This document shows positions 17,247 to 24,877 of a stretch of DNA of 64,000 bases, piece by piece. This DNA is from Stappia stellulata (GTDB taxonomy: Bacteria; Pseudomonadota; Alphaproteobacteria; Rhizobiales; Stappiaceae): contig NZ_JAIVMF010000001.1 in assembly GCF_020176715.1 (NCBI RefSeq), positions 1 through 64,000 on the forward strand, given 5' to 3'. Position numbers and translations under genes: made by a program. The notes under the pieces are model-generated. The model made no database searches. It was not told where the DNA came from and worked only from the letters and a program-made list of their open reading frames with translations. Each line of letters opens with the position of its first letter. Within the stretch, counting starts at the first letter, position 1.

Positions 17247-18433
17247 GCCCGTCCCTCCCCGGAGGTTTTGACGAGCCCGGCGGTGCGTTCGTTGCCGGGA
17301 TAGATGCAGATCCGGTCGCGCGGCAGGGCAAGCGGCAGGGTGCTGCCGGCGTCGACGCCGAAGTCGCGCAGCATGTTGGCCGAAAGGTCCGCCTCGAAGA
17401 CCGCGCCGTCGAACCCATCCACCCGCACTCGGGCGCGACTGAAGGCACCGAGGAAATCGACACTCTCGATATAGCCCTGCAGTTGATTGTCGGTTGCAGC
17501 GTCCAGACCGCGGAACATCACGTCTTCGGGCCGGAAACTGACCAGAACGTCGCCGCTCAGGCCCTCGACCTGGTTCGAGTCGAGGCTCAGCGTGCGCGAT
17601 CCGATCCGCACCGTTCCATCGGGCTGCACGGTTCCGCGCAGCAAGTTCATGTGACCGACGAAGTCCGCGACGAAGGCGCTTTGCGGATTGGCATAGACCT
17701 CCATCGGCGTGCCGACCTGCTCGATATTGCCCTTGCTCATCACCACCACGACATCGGCCAGCGCCAGGGCCTCTTCCTGGTCGTGGGTGACCATGATGGT
17801 GGTCACGCCGAGGCGACGCTGAAGCTGCTTCATTTCATGACGAAGATCGACGCGCACCTTGGCGTCGAGGGCGCTGAGCGGTTCGTCCAGAAGCAGCAAG
17901 CCGGGCTGCATCGCAAGCGCGCGCGCCAATGCCACGCGCTGCTGTTCGCCGCCGGACAGCGCCGCGGGATATTTGGGCCCTGAAGACGGAAGATGTACGA
18001 GCTCCAGAAGCTCCTGGACCCGCGCGGCGATCTGCGCCTTCGGCAGTCCCTGGTTGACGAGGCCGTAGCCGACGTTGGCGTTGACCGTCAGATTCGGGAA
18101 CAGCGAGTAGGACTGAAACACGATGCCGAAGTCGCGTTGGGATGGCGGCAGGTTCGAGATGTCGCGCCCGTCCTGGATGATCCGGCCGGAACTCTGTCGC
18201 TCCAGTCCCGCGATCGACCGCAGCAAGGTGGTCTTGCCGCATCCGGACGGGCCAAGAAAGCAGACGAAGGTTCCCCGTTCGACTGTCAGGGAAATGTCCG
18301 TCAGCGCGTGAAAATCACCGAATCGCTTGGATACGTTGTGAATTTCAAGAAACGCATCGTGGCTGGGCGCATCTTGCGGAGCAACAAATGCAGCCGGACG
18401 GACACGGTTGGGGCGTTTCGCTGCCATGTTCAT
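17243..18433 (-). CDS. phnT: AEP ABC transporter ATP-binding protein (PhnT-like)
   Basis: A 396-residue ATPase for AEP uptake. Walker A is GPSGCGKTT, the signature is LSGGEQQR, Walker B is LLLLDEPLSALD, and the switch His is in MVTHDQEEAL. A TOBE-like C-terminal domain follows (VLVSFRPEDVMFRG). The Met at 18433 has GGAAGGA 11 bases upstream and follows the hairpin after phnS; the open frame runs back to 18556 inside phnS, which I reject. Coupled to phnU by a 4-base overlap. Confidence 0.92.
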   Translation of the reverse strand: MNMAAKRPNRVRPAAFVAPQDAPSHDAFLEIHNVSKRFGDFHALTDISLTVERGTFVCFLGPSGCGKTTLLRSIAGLERQSSGRIIQDGRDISNLPPSQRDFGIVFQSYSLFPNLTVNANVGYGLVNQGLPKAQIAARVQELLELVHLPSSGPKYPAALSGGEQQRVALARALAMQPGLLLLDEPLSALDAKVRVDLRHEMKQLQRRLGVTTIMVTHDQEEALALADVVVVMSKGNIEQVGTPMEVYANPQSAFVADFVGHMNLLRGTVQPDGTVRIGSRTLSLDSNQVEGLSGDVLVSFRPEDVMFRGLDAATDNQLQGYIESVDFLGAFSRARVRVDGFDGAVFEADLSANMLRDFGVDAGSTLPLALPRDRICIYPGNERTAGLVKTSGEGRA

Positions 18434-18470
18434 GAGCGGCGAGTCCTTCCGAATGAATGGAGTGCGTCGT

Positions 18471-18502
18471 GAAAAAGGTCCGGCCGGCAAGGCCGGCCGG
18501 AC
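18471..18502 (-). terminator. Intrinsic-type terminator between phnS and phnT
   Basis: On the minus strand the 11-bp stem GTCCGGCCGGC / GCCGGCCGGAC with a 3-base loop is followed by CTTTTTC. It begins 15 bases past the phnS stop and ends before phnT. A partial terminator here would make binding protein in excess over ATPase and permease, as is common in ABC operons. Confidence 0.75.
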
Positions 18503-18516
18503 AGCGGCGAACCGCC

Positions 18517-19551
18517 TTATTTCGGAGCGGACTTCGAGCCGTACCGCTTTTCCCATTCTTCCAGGATACGCGCCCGGTTCTCCGCCGCCCAGGCGAAGTC
18601 GTTGTCGATCATCTTTTCCTCGATGTTGGCGGGAAAATGCTCGACAGGGGTGGCGATGCCTGGCATCGCCACGACGGCATAGGCCTCGTTGTACATCCGG
18701 TTGGCCCGTTCGGTAACCGACCAGTCGGCAAGCGCCTTGGCGCCGGCCTTGTTCTTGGCCGACTTCAGGATGGCGAAGCTCTCCAGATCCCAGCCAAGGC
18801 CTTCGGACGGGGCGACCACCTCGACAGGAGCCCCCTCACCCTTGAGCTGCGCGCCCTTGTAGGCGAAGGAAATGCCGATGGGATATTCGCCGCGCCCGGC
18901 CATCTTGCAGGGCGCCGAGCCGGAATGAGAATAGATGCCGATGTTCTCGTGCAGCCGGTCCATGTAGTCCCAGGCCTTTTCCTCGCCCCAGATCTGCATC
19001 CAGCTCGACACATCGAGGAAGCCGGTGCCCGAGGAGGCCGGGTTCGGCATGATGATGTGTCCCTTGTAGACCGGATTTGTCAGGTCTTCCCAGGTCGCCG
19101 GCATCGGCAGGCCCTTGGCCTCGGCCTCATAGGTGTTGACGCAAACCGACGCGACCCATGCCCGCTGGCCGACCCAGCGCGGCGGGTCCTGCTTGTCCAT
19201 CAAGGCCGGCGACAGCTTCTCCACGCCCGCCGGGGCATAGGGCTCAAGCATGCCGCGCTCGGCCATCATCAGCAGGCTGGTGGCGGCAAGACCCCAGACG
19301 ATGTCGGCCGGCGAGTTCTCTCCTTCCGCCAGAAGCTTCGCGGTGACAACGCCGGTGGAATCGCGGACCCACTGGATCTCGTAGTCCGGATTGTCAGCCT
19401 GGAAGGCTTCCGCGAACCCCTGAAGTTCCTCCGGTTCGACCGCCGTATAGACGGTGATTGTCTCGCGCGCCGAAACGCTAAGCGTTGTCGCAAGCGCGGC
19501 GGCGGCCGCCAGACCGACCACGCGTCCGAAAGTCTTTGATACCGTTCCCAT
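18517..19551 (-). CDS. phnS: Periplasmic 2-aminoethylphosphonate-binding protein (PhnS-like)
   Basis: A 344-residue extracellular solute-binding protein of the iron/AEP/spermidine type. The signal peptide GRVVGLAAAAALATTLSVSA precedes RETITVYTAVEPEELQGFAE, the family's usual first strand. ADIVWGLAATSLLMM, KGHIIMPNPASSGTGFLDVS and ISFAYKGAQLKGEG are the typical ligand-cleft segments. It should catch AEP in the periplasm for PhnT/PhnU. It is the first gene of the transport unit, divergent from the LysR regulator, with a terminator right after it. Confidence 0.93.
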   Translation of the reverse strand: MGTVSKTFGRVVGLAAAAALATTLSVSARETITVYTAVEPEELQGFAEAFQADNPDYEIQWVRDSTGVVTAKLLAEGENSPADIVWGLAATSLLMMAERGMLEPYAPAGVEKLSPALMDKQDPPRWVGQRAWVASVCVNTYEAEAKGLPMPATWEDLTNPVYKGHIIMPNPASSGTGFLDVSSWMQIWGEEKAWDYMDRLHENIGIYSHSGSAPCKMAGRGEYPIGISFAYKGAQLKGEGAPVEVVAPSEGLGWDLESFAILKSAKNKAGAKALADWSVTERANRMYNEAYAVVAMPGIATPVEHFPANIEEKMIDNDFAWAAENRARILEEWEKRYGSKSAPK

Positions 19552-19667
19552 TTGTGGCTCCCCATGCGGTGAAGGTGAGTAAGGCGCGCAAGTCCGGCTG
19601 CTTGTTGTTGTTTGCCGCTATGCGACACGCGGAACCTTACACCACCAGCAAACGACCGATCATTACC

Positions 19668-19687
19668 ATAAGTCAAATCGCTAATTC
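19668..19687 (-). promoter_or_regulatory. Candidate LysR-type site upstream of phnS
   Basis: Minus-strand GAATTAGCGATTTGACTTAT, 117 bases before the phnS start, matches the phnW upstream site (13555-13574) at 16 of 20 positions. It stands in the phnS/LysR divergent region, where LysR regulators normally bind. Confidence 0.5.
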
Positions 19688-19697
19688 TAATAGAACG

Positions 19698-19714
19698 CAT
19701 CGAATGAATCGATG
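19698..19714. promoter_or_regulatory. Inverted repeat in the phnS/LysR divergent region
   Basis: CATCGA-ATGAA-TCGATG is a perfect 6-5-6 dyad lying 69 bases before the LysR gene start and next to the shared phn motif. It is a candidate recognition site for the LysR regulator. Confidence 0.5.
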
Positions 19715-19782
19715 TATTCTACCCTTGGCGATTCACGCAAGCGTTCCGCCTGCCGTACCCGAGCCCACAAGAGGAAGACCCA

Positions 19783-20664
19783 ATGCGCTACGTGCAACTG
19801 CGAGCCTTTCACAACGTGGCGATCTCAGGGGGCTTTTCGAAGGCCGCCGACGCGCTGGGACTGACCCAGCCGGCGGTCTCCGATCAGGTCCGCAAGCTCG
19901 AGGAAGAGTATCAGATAATCCTGTTTCATCGAAACAAACGTCAGGTCTCCCTGACCGACACGGGCGCGCGATTGCTCGAAATCACCCGCCGCATGTTCGA
20001 CACGGAAACCCAGGCGATGGAATATCTGTCCGAGGCCCGCGACCTGCGCACCGGCACGCTGCGGATCATTGCCGACAGTGCGTTGCACCTGCTTCATCTT
20101 CTTCCGCCGTTTCGCCAGCAATATCCTGGTATCGAGATCTCCATTCGCAGCGGCAATACCGAGACGGTGCTGTCGGCGCTTGAGGACTATGCGGCCGACG
20201 TCGGCGTTCTGGGCGAGGTGATCACCCTTCCCCGCTTCAAGGCGCTGCATCTGGGCAGCGAGGCCATTGTCGCCTTTGTCGCCCGGGATCATCCGTGGAG
20301 CGAGCGAACCGGCGCGACGCTTTCAGAGATCTGCACCAAACCGTTGGTGCTGAGGGAAAGCGGCTCGAAAACCCGGCAGAAGTTCGAGGAGGAGGTCGCG
20401 TTGCGCGGGCTCGTCGCCAATGTGGCGATCGAGGCGGAAGGTCGCGAGGCGGTGCGCGAGATCGTCGCCACCGGCCTTGGGGTTGGTGTCGTCTCGCGCG
20501 CCGAGTTCGGCCACGATCCGCGCCTGCGCGAGATCGTCATCACCGACGCCGACATGCGCATGGAGGAGGCTCTCCTGTGCCTTGCCGAACGGTCGCAAGC
20601 GAAGCTGATCTCGGCTTTTTTCGAGATCGCGGCCGACACGCTTCCCCTCACGCCGGGACGATGA
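19783..20664 (+). CDS. LysR-type regulator of AEP catabolism
   Basis: A 293-residue activator-type regulator. The HTH lies in residues 3-60 (FHNVAISGGFSKAADALGLT, QPAVSDQVRKLEEEY), followed by a linker and a two-lobed periplasmic-binding-like effector domain (GTLRIIADSALHLLHLLPPF onwards). LysR proteins that diverge from phnS or phnW are known in AEP clusters and respond to AEP rather than phosphate starvation; that role here is inferred from position. GAGGAAG precedes the ATG. Its stop abuts, base to base, the stop of the convergent flavoenzyme gene. Confidence 0.9.
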   Translation: MRYVQLRAFHNVAISGGFSKAADALGLTQPAVSDQVRKLEEEYQIILFHRNKRQVSLTDTGARLLEITRRMFDTETQAMEYLSEARDLRTGTLRIIADSALHLLHLLPPFRQQYPGIEISIRSGNTETVLSALEDYAADVGVLGEVITLPRFKALHLGSEAIVAFVARDHPWSERTGATLSEICTKPLVLRESGSKTRQKFEEEVALRGLVANVAIEAEGREAVREIVATGLGVGVVSRAEFGHDPRLREIVITDADMRMEEALLCLAERSQAKLISAFFEIAADTLPLTPGR

Positions 20665-23115
20665 TCACACCTTGATGCGCGCGCCCGCCGGATCATAGGC
20701 GGGCTTGAACGACGCACGGGCGGGAAGGCGCGCCCCGGCGATGTCCACTTCCCAGGCGCCGTCGGCAAGGAAACGCGCGTCTATTGCCGTATCGGACTGG
20801 ATCATCGCCAGGCCGACCGGACCGCCGAGCGAATAACCATAGGCCGCGGAGCGCAGATAGCCGACCGGCCTGCCGTCGCGCAGCACCAGTTCCCCGCCCC
20901 AGGCGACCGCCTCGCTATCCTGCACGACGATCTGGACAAGGCGGCGGTGGCGCGGCTTGCCGCGCTGCTCGGACAAGGCCTCCTTGCCGATGAAGCCGCC
21001 CGGCTTGTCGAAATCGACGGCGAAGGCAAGTCCTGCCTCGAAGGGCGTGACCTCCGGATCGAGGTCGCGCCCCCAGGCGCGGTAGCCCTTTTCCAGCCGC
21101 AGGGCTTCTAGGGCATAATATCCCGCGTCCCGCAGACCGAGATCCGCGCCGGCCTCGAAGAGGGCGTCATAGACACCGGTTGCGAAATCCGCCGGTACAT
21201 AAAGCTCAAAGCCGAGTTCCCCGACATAGGTCATCCGGTTTGCAAGCACCTTGGCATAGGCAAGGTCGATCTCCCGGTTGTGCGCAAATGCAAAGCCCTC
21301 GTGCGACAGGTCCGCATCGGTCAGCCGCGACAGGAGCTCGCGGGACTGCGGTCCCATCACGCTCAGCACCGCATAGGCGGAGGTTACGTCTGTGAGTGTG
21401 ACGGCAGCCTCCTTGGGTATCTGGCGGCTGATCCAGTCCGCGTCACGCACCGCCTGCGCCGTGCCGGTGACGAGGAGAAAGCTTTCCGGTCCGCGTCGCA
21501 ACACGGTGAGGTCGCTTTCGTAGCCCCCCCGGTCGTTGAAGAGGCCGGTATAGACCGAGCGGCCGACCTCGACGTCGACATCGGCCCCGCAGATCCGGTT
21601 GAGGACGGCGGGGGCATCCCGTCCCTGGACCAGCAGCTTGGCGAAGGAGGTCTGATCGAAGACCGCCACCGCCTCGCGTACAGCCTTGTGTTCGCGCGCG
21701 ACCGCCTCGAACCAGTTCTGCCGACCGAAGGAATAGCGGATCTCCCGCGCCTCGCCCTCATCGGCGAAGAAGCTGGCCCGCTCCCACCCCATCTTGGAGC
21801 CGAAGACCGCACCTTTGGCCGACAGCCGGTCGTAGAGCGGCGACTTGCGCAAGGGCCGCGCCGTTTCCAGCTCGCGGTTCGGCCAGGGCATGGCGTAATG
21901 CAGGCCGAGCGTTTCCTTGACCCGGTCGTGCAGCCAGCGCGTGTTGTTGTTGAAGCGGTCGAAGCGGCGGATGTCGACCGGCCACAGGTCCTGGGTCGGC
22001 GCGCCGTTGACGATCCATTCGGCAAGCGCCTGCCCGGCGCCGCCCGCACTGGCGATGCCCATGGAGTTGAAGCCCGCGCCGACGAAGAAGTTCCGCAGGC
22101 CCGGCGCTTCGCCCAGGATGAAGTTGTTGTCCGGCGTGAAACTCTCCGGGCCGTTGTAGAACTGCCTGATCTCGGCCTCCGCCAGCGCCGGCACGCGCTC
22201 CAGCGCATGTTCCATCAGGATCTGGAACTGGTCCCAGTCGTCGGGCAGGAGCTGGAAGACGAAATCGTCGGGAATGCCGTCCATGCCCCAGGGCTTCGCC
22301 TCGGGTTCGAACCCGCCCATTACCAGACCGCCGACCTCTTCCTTGAAATAGGTGTATCCGTCGGGGTCGCGCATCACCGGAAGATCCGGATGCACGCCCT
22401 CGATTTTTCCGGTGACGATATACATGTGCTCGGCCGAATGCAGCGGCACATCAACGCCGCACATCCGCCCGACCTTGCGCGCCCACTGCCCTGCGCAATT
22501 GACAACAATGTCCGCTTTCACCGACCCGCGATCGGTGACGACGCCCGTCACCGCCCCTGCCGCCGTCGTGACGTCCAGAACACGCACGCCCTCCAGGATC
22601 CGCGCCCCTCCGCGTCGCGCACCGCGCGCCAGCGACTGCGTGAGATCGGTCGGATTGGCCTTGCCGTCGCCGGGCAGCCAGACCGCGCCGACGAGATCGT
22701 CGGTCGCCATCACCGGCCACATGTCGCCGGCCTCCTTCGGCGTGAGCACCTCGATCTCGACGCCTTGTGCGCGCGCGGAAGCGGCCGTGCGTCTCAGCAC
22801 CGTCATGCGGTCCTCGGTGCGCGCCACGGTGATCGAGCCGCAGTTTTTCCAGCCTGTCGCCAGGCCGGTTTCGGCTTCCAGTCCGGCATAGAGCTCCGTC
22901 GACGCCCGAATCAGGCGGGTCATGCTCTCGTGGGACCGCAACTGCCCGACCAGACCGGCGGCGTGCCAGGTGGTTCCACCGCTTAGCTGCCCCTGCTCCA
23001 GAAGCAGCACGTCCCGCTTGCCGAGCTTCGTCAGATGATAGGCAAGGCTCGCCCCGACGATCCCGCCGCCGATGATGACGATCTCTGCCTGAGACGGCAT
23101 TGCTTCCTGCGACAT
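20665..23115 (-). CDS. FAD-dependent oxidoreductase with GcvT domain (dimethylglycine/sarcosine dehydrogenase-like)
   Basis: An 816-residue flavoenzyme. The N-terminal half is a DAO-type FAD domain (IVIIGGGIVGASLAYHLTKL; GGTTWHAAGLVGQLR, where a His may bind FAD covalently), with AGFNSMGIASAGGAGQALAE near 370. The C-terminal half is a GcvT/aminomethyltransferase-like folate domain (YTGLFNDRGGYESDLTVLRR, YVGELGFELYVP). The family demethylates N-methylated amines such as dimethylglycine or sarcosine, passing the one-carbon unit to tetrahydrofolate. The substrate cannot be read here; beside the AEP island, an N-methyl-AEP substrate is a testable guess. The Met at 23115 has GAGGGAG about 9 bases upstream. 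Confidence 0.85.
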   Translation of the reverse strand: MSQEAMPSQAEIVIIGGGIVGASLAYHLTKLGKRDVLLLEQGQLSGGTTWHAAGLVGQLRSHESMTRLIRASTELYAGLEAETGLATGWKNCGSITVARTEDRMTVLRRTAASARAQGVEIEVLTPKEAGDMWPVMATDDLVGAVWLPGDGKANPTDLTQSLARGARRGGARILEGVRVLDVTTAAGAVTGVVTDRGSVKADIVVNCAGQWARKVGRMCGVDVPLHSAEHMYIVTGKIEGVHPDLPVMRDPDGYTYFKEEVGGLVMGGFEPEAKPWGMDGIPDDFVFQLLPDDWDQFQILMEHALERVPALAEAEIRQFYNGPESFTPDNNFILGEAPGLRNFFVGAGFNSMGIASAGGAGQALAEWIVNGAPTQDLWPVDIRRFDRFNNNTRWLHDRVKETLGLHYAMPWPNRELETARPLRKSPLYDRLSAKGAVFGSKMGWERASFFADEGEAREIRYSFGRQNWFEAVAREHKAVREAVAVFDQTSFAKLLVQGRDAPAVLNRICGADVDVEVGRSVYTGLFNDRGGYESDLTVLRRGPESFLLVTGTAQAVRDADWISRQIPKEAAVTLTDVTSAYAVLSVMGPQSRELLSRLTDADLSHEGFAFAHNREIDLAYAKVLANRMTYVGELGFELYVPADFATGVYDALFEAGADLGLRDAGYYALEALRLEKGYRAWGRDLDPEVTPFEAGLAFAVDFDKPGGFIGKEALSEQRGKPRHRRLVQIVVQDSEAVAWGGELVLRDGRPVGYLRSAAYGYSLGGPVGLAMIQSDTAIDARFLADGAWEVDIAGARLPARASFKPAYDPAGARIKV

Positions 23116-23219
23116 GCGTTGTGTCTCCCTCACCTTCAAACCCTCCCCGGCGCACGCTGCCCTGCGCCTGACCGCACCGGGATCGCCTGCCGAATGGCTG
23201 CCAAGACAGCCTGCACTCT

Positions 23220-23235
23220 TTGCAAAATTTTGCAA
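23220..23235. promoter_or_regulatory. Perfect 16-bp palindrome, candidate DeoR-type operator
   Basis: TTGCAAAATTTTGCAA is fully self-complementary and lies between the divergent flavoenzyme and DeoR-family genes, 105 and 93 bases from their starts. Two related half-sites follow (GGCAAAATC near 23251 and TTGCAAAGC near 23277). It is a strong candidate operator for the adjacent regulator. Confidence 0.65.
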
Positions 23236-23327
23236 TTCTTTTCTAATATTGGCAAAATCATGCTATAGAGCGTGCTTGCAAAGCGTGTGGCCTTGCGGAC
23301 GCGTTTGAAACCAGATGGAAGCCCCCG

Positions 23328-24116
23328 ATGCGCGAGACACCCCTCATGCCCGCCGAACATCGCCGCGCCCGGATTGTCGATGAGGTCGAACGCCATCAGA
23401 CGGTGACGATCCGGGGGTTGAGCGAAAGCCTGGGCGTGTCCCGCGAGACCCTGCGCAAGGATATTTCCCTGCTCGACCAGGCCGGCCGCCTGCGCCAGGT
23501 GCGCGGCGGCGCAATGATCCGAGACCGGGAAGAGCCGCCGGTGGAGGAACGCATCCTAACCAACCCGCACGGCAAGCGTGCGATTGCCGCTGCCGCTGCC
23601 GCGCTCGTACCCGACGGCGCCACCATCTTGCTGGATTCGGGGTCGACCACCCGCTTGCTGGCAGAGCGCCTCGTCGAACGGGTGGCGACGGGGATGCGGC
23701 TCAGCGTTTTCACCAATGACCTGAAGATTGCGCTTATGCTGCACCCCCATGGGGTTGCGGTGCATGTGCTGGGCGGACGTCTCGCCGAGGGCGAGGAATC
23801 CACCAGCGGGCTGGACGCGATCGACATGTTGAGCGGTTACAGCGTCGACCTTGCCTTCGTCGGTGTCGGCGGGCTCGGTTCGAGATTGGCGATCTCCGAT
23901 TACAGCCGCGAGGCCGTCGCCCTGCGCACGGCGATGCTGGCTGCGGCCCGCACCCCGGTCCTGCTCGCCGATCACACCAAGATCGACCGACCCGCGCCCG
24001 TGCGTCTGGCGCCGCTTCCGGAAAACCTGCGCCTCATCACCGACCGGCCGCTTCCCTCCCCACTGGCCGATGCACTCGCAAAAGCCTCCGTGCGCGTCGC
24101 GCTGGGGAGACCCTGA
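23328..24116 (+). CDS. DeoR-family transcriptional regulator
   Basis: A 262-residue repressor-type regulator. The N-terminal DeoR HTH is at about residues 8-60 (RIVDEVERHQTVTIRGLSES then LGVSRETLRKDISLL), with the family's RGGAM after it. The sugar-isomerase-like sensor domain follows (GATILLDSGSTTRLLAERL, VFTNDLKIAL, LAFVGVGGLG, LLADHTKID). DeoR sensors usually bind phosphorylated or small polar effectors. It diverges from the flavoenzyme gene, sharing the palindrome-bearing region, so it probably controls that gene. A Met at codon 7 (23346) is an alternative start. Confidence 0.9.
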   Translation: MRETPLMPAEHRRARIVDEVERHQTVTIRGLSESLGVSRETLRKDISLLDQAGRLRQVRGGAMIRDREEPPVEERILTNPHGKRAIAAAAAALVPDGATILLDSGSTTRLLAERLVERVATGMRLSVFTNDLKIALMLHPHGVAVHVLGGRLAEGEESTSGLDAIDMLSGYSVDLAFVGVGGLGSRLAISDYSREAVALRTAMLAAARTPVLLADHTKIDRPAPVRLAPLPENLRLITDRPLPSPLADALAKASVRVALGRP

Positions 24117-24205
24117 CGACCCGGCTGTTGCCGCGGTTCGGCGCCCCCCCCATGGGCTGGCTGATGTCAAACGAGCGGTCGCGTCGTTTCTACCGCCGAC
24201 ACGTC

Positions 24206-24643
24206 TCAGTCCCTAGATTCCCAGAGCGGCATCGATCCCGTAACCGCCGATGGCGCCGACCTGGGCCGATAGAGCCGTTGCAAGGTGCCGATCATGTCCT
24301 CAAATGACTTGTCGAACTCGACGCAGGTCTTGTCCGTCGGCCGGAGGTAGGTCGAACGCCCCTTCCGCTCGCTCGTCAGGAATCCTGCTTTTTCCAGTTC
24401 GCGTATCTTGCGATGGACGGTGGACAACGGCAGATCAAGAACCCCGGCCAGAGCCGACAGGTCATATAGCCGCTCCTGGTTCTCCCCGACGATCACCGTC
24501 CGGATGATCAGAGCATCGAGCGGCCCACCCCACAATCCGGTCTCGATTGCATAGAACCGGTTCAGGCATTCGATAATTTGTGTCTGAACGATGCGGCGCA
24601 GTTCTTCCGCCGCATCTGGCGGGAAATTCTGCCGGATATTCAT
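24206..24643 (-). CDS. Winged-helix regulator beside the sulfide genes
   Basis: A 145-residue winged-helix protein of the MarR type. The DNA-binding part spans about residues 59-100 (LYDLSALAGVLDLPLSTVHR, KIRELEKAGFLTSERKGRST). It has only two Cys, at positions 26 and 107. Some sulfide regulators sense persulfide through a pair of Cys, so a redox role is possible but unproved, since those known (SqrR, BigR) are of the ArsR family. The Met at 24643 has GGAAG 8 bases upstream; the frame is open 18 codons further. It diverges from the sqr operon, sharing a region with a TTTCC/GGAAA dyad. Confidence 0.75.
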   Translation of the reverse strand: MNIRQNFPPDAAEELRRIVQTQIIECLNRFYAIETGLWGGPLDALIIRTVIVGENQERLYDLSALAGVLDLPLSTVHRKIRELEKAGFLTSERKGRSTYLRPTDKTCVEFDKSFEDMIGTLQRLYRPRSAPSAVTGSMPLWESRD

Positions 24644-24721
24644 TTGAGTTGCTTCCGCATGTCTTGTCCCCCCGTCGCGTCTCCCGCACATCGACATTTC
24701 TACTGAAGGCTATCAGCTCCT

Positions 24722-24736
24722 TTCCAGAATGGAAAC
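24722..24736. promoter_or_regulatory. TTTCC-N5-GGAAA dyad, candidate operator
   Basis: The perfect 5-5-5 inverted repeat TTTCCAGAATGGAAA lies between the divergent HTH regulator (start 24643) and sqr (start 24878). It is a plausible binding site for the regulator. Confidence 0.4.
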
Positions 24737-24877
24737 ATCGAAAACCCGGGGCGCGACGTCGCATGCTATTGGAAATGCAGGGCGAAATGCGCCACGGCGA
24801 ATGACCTCACTGTCCCACGGCCAATGACGAAGGCTCGCCAAAGGCCCCGGCGATTGCGCAAGGTGGAGGAGAAGAAC

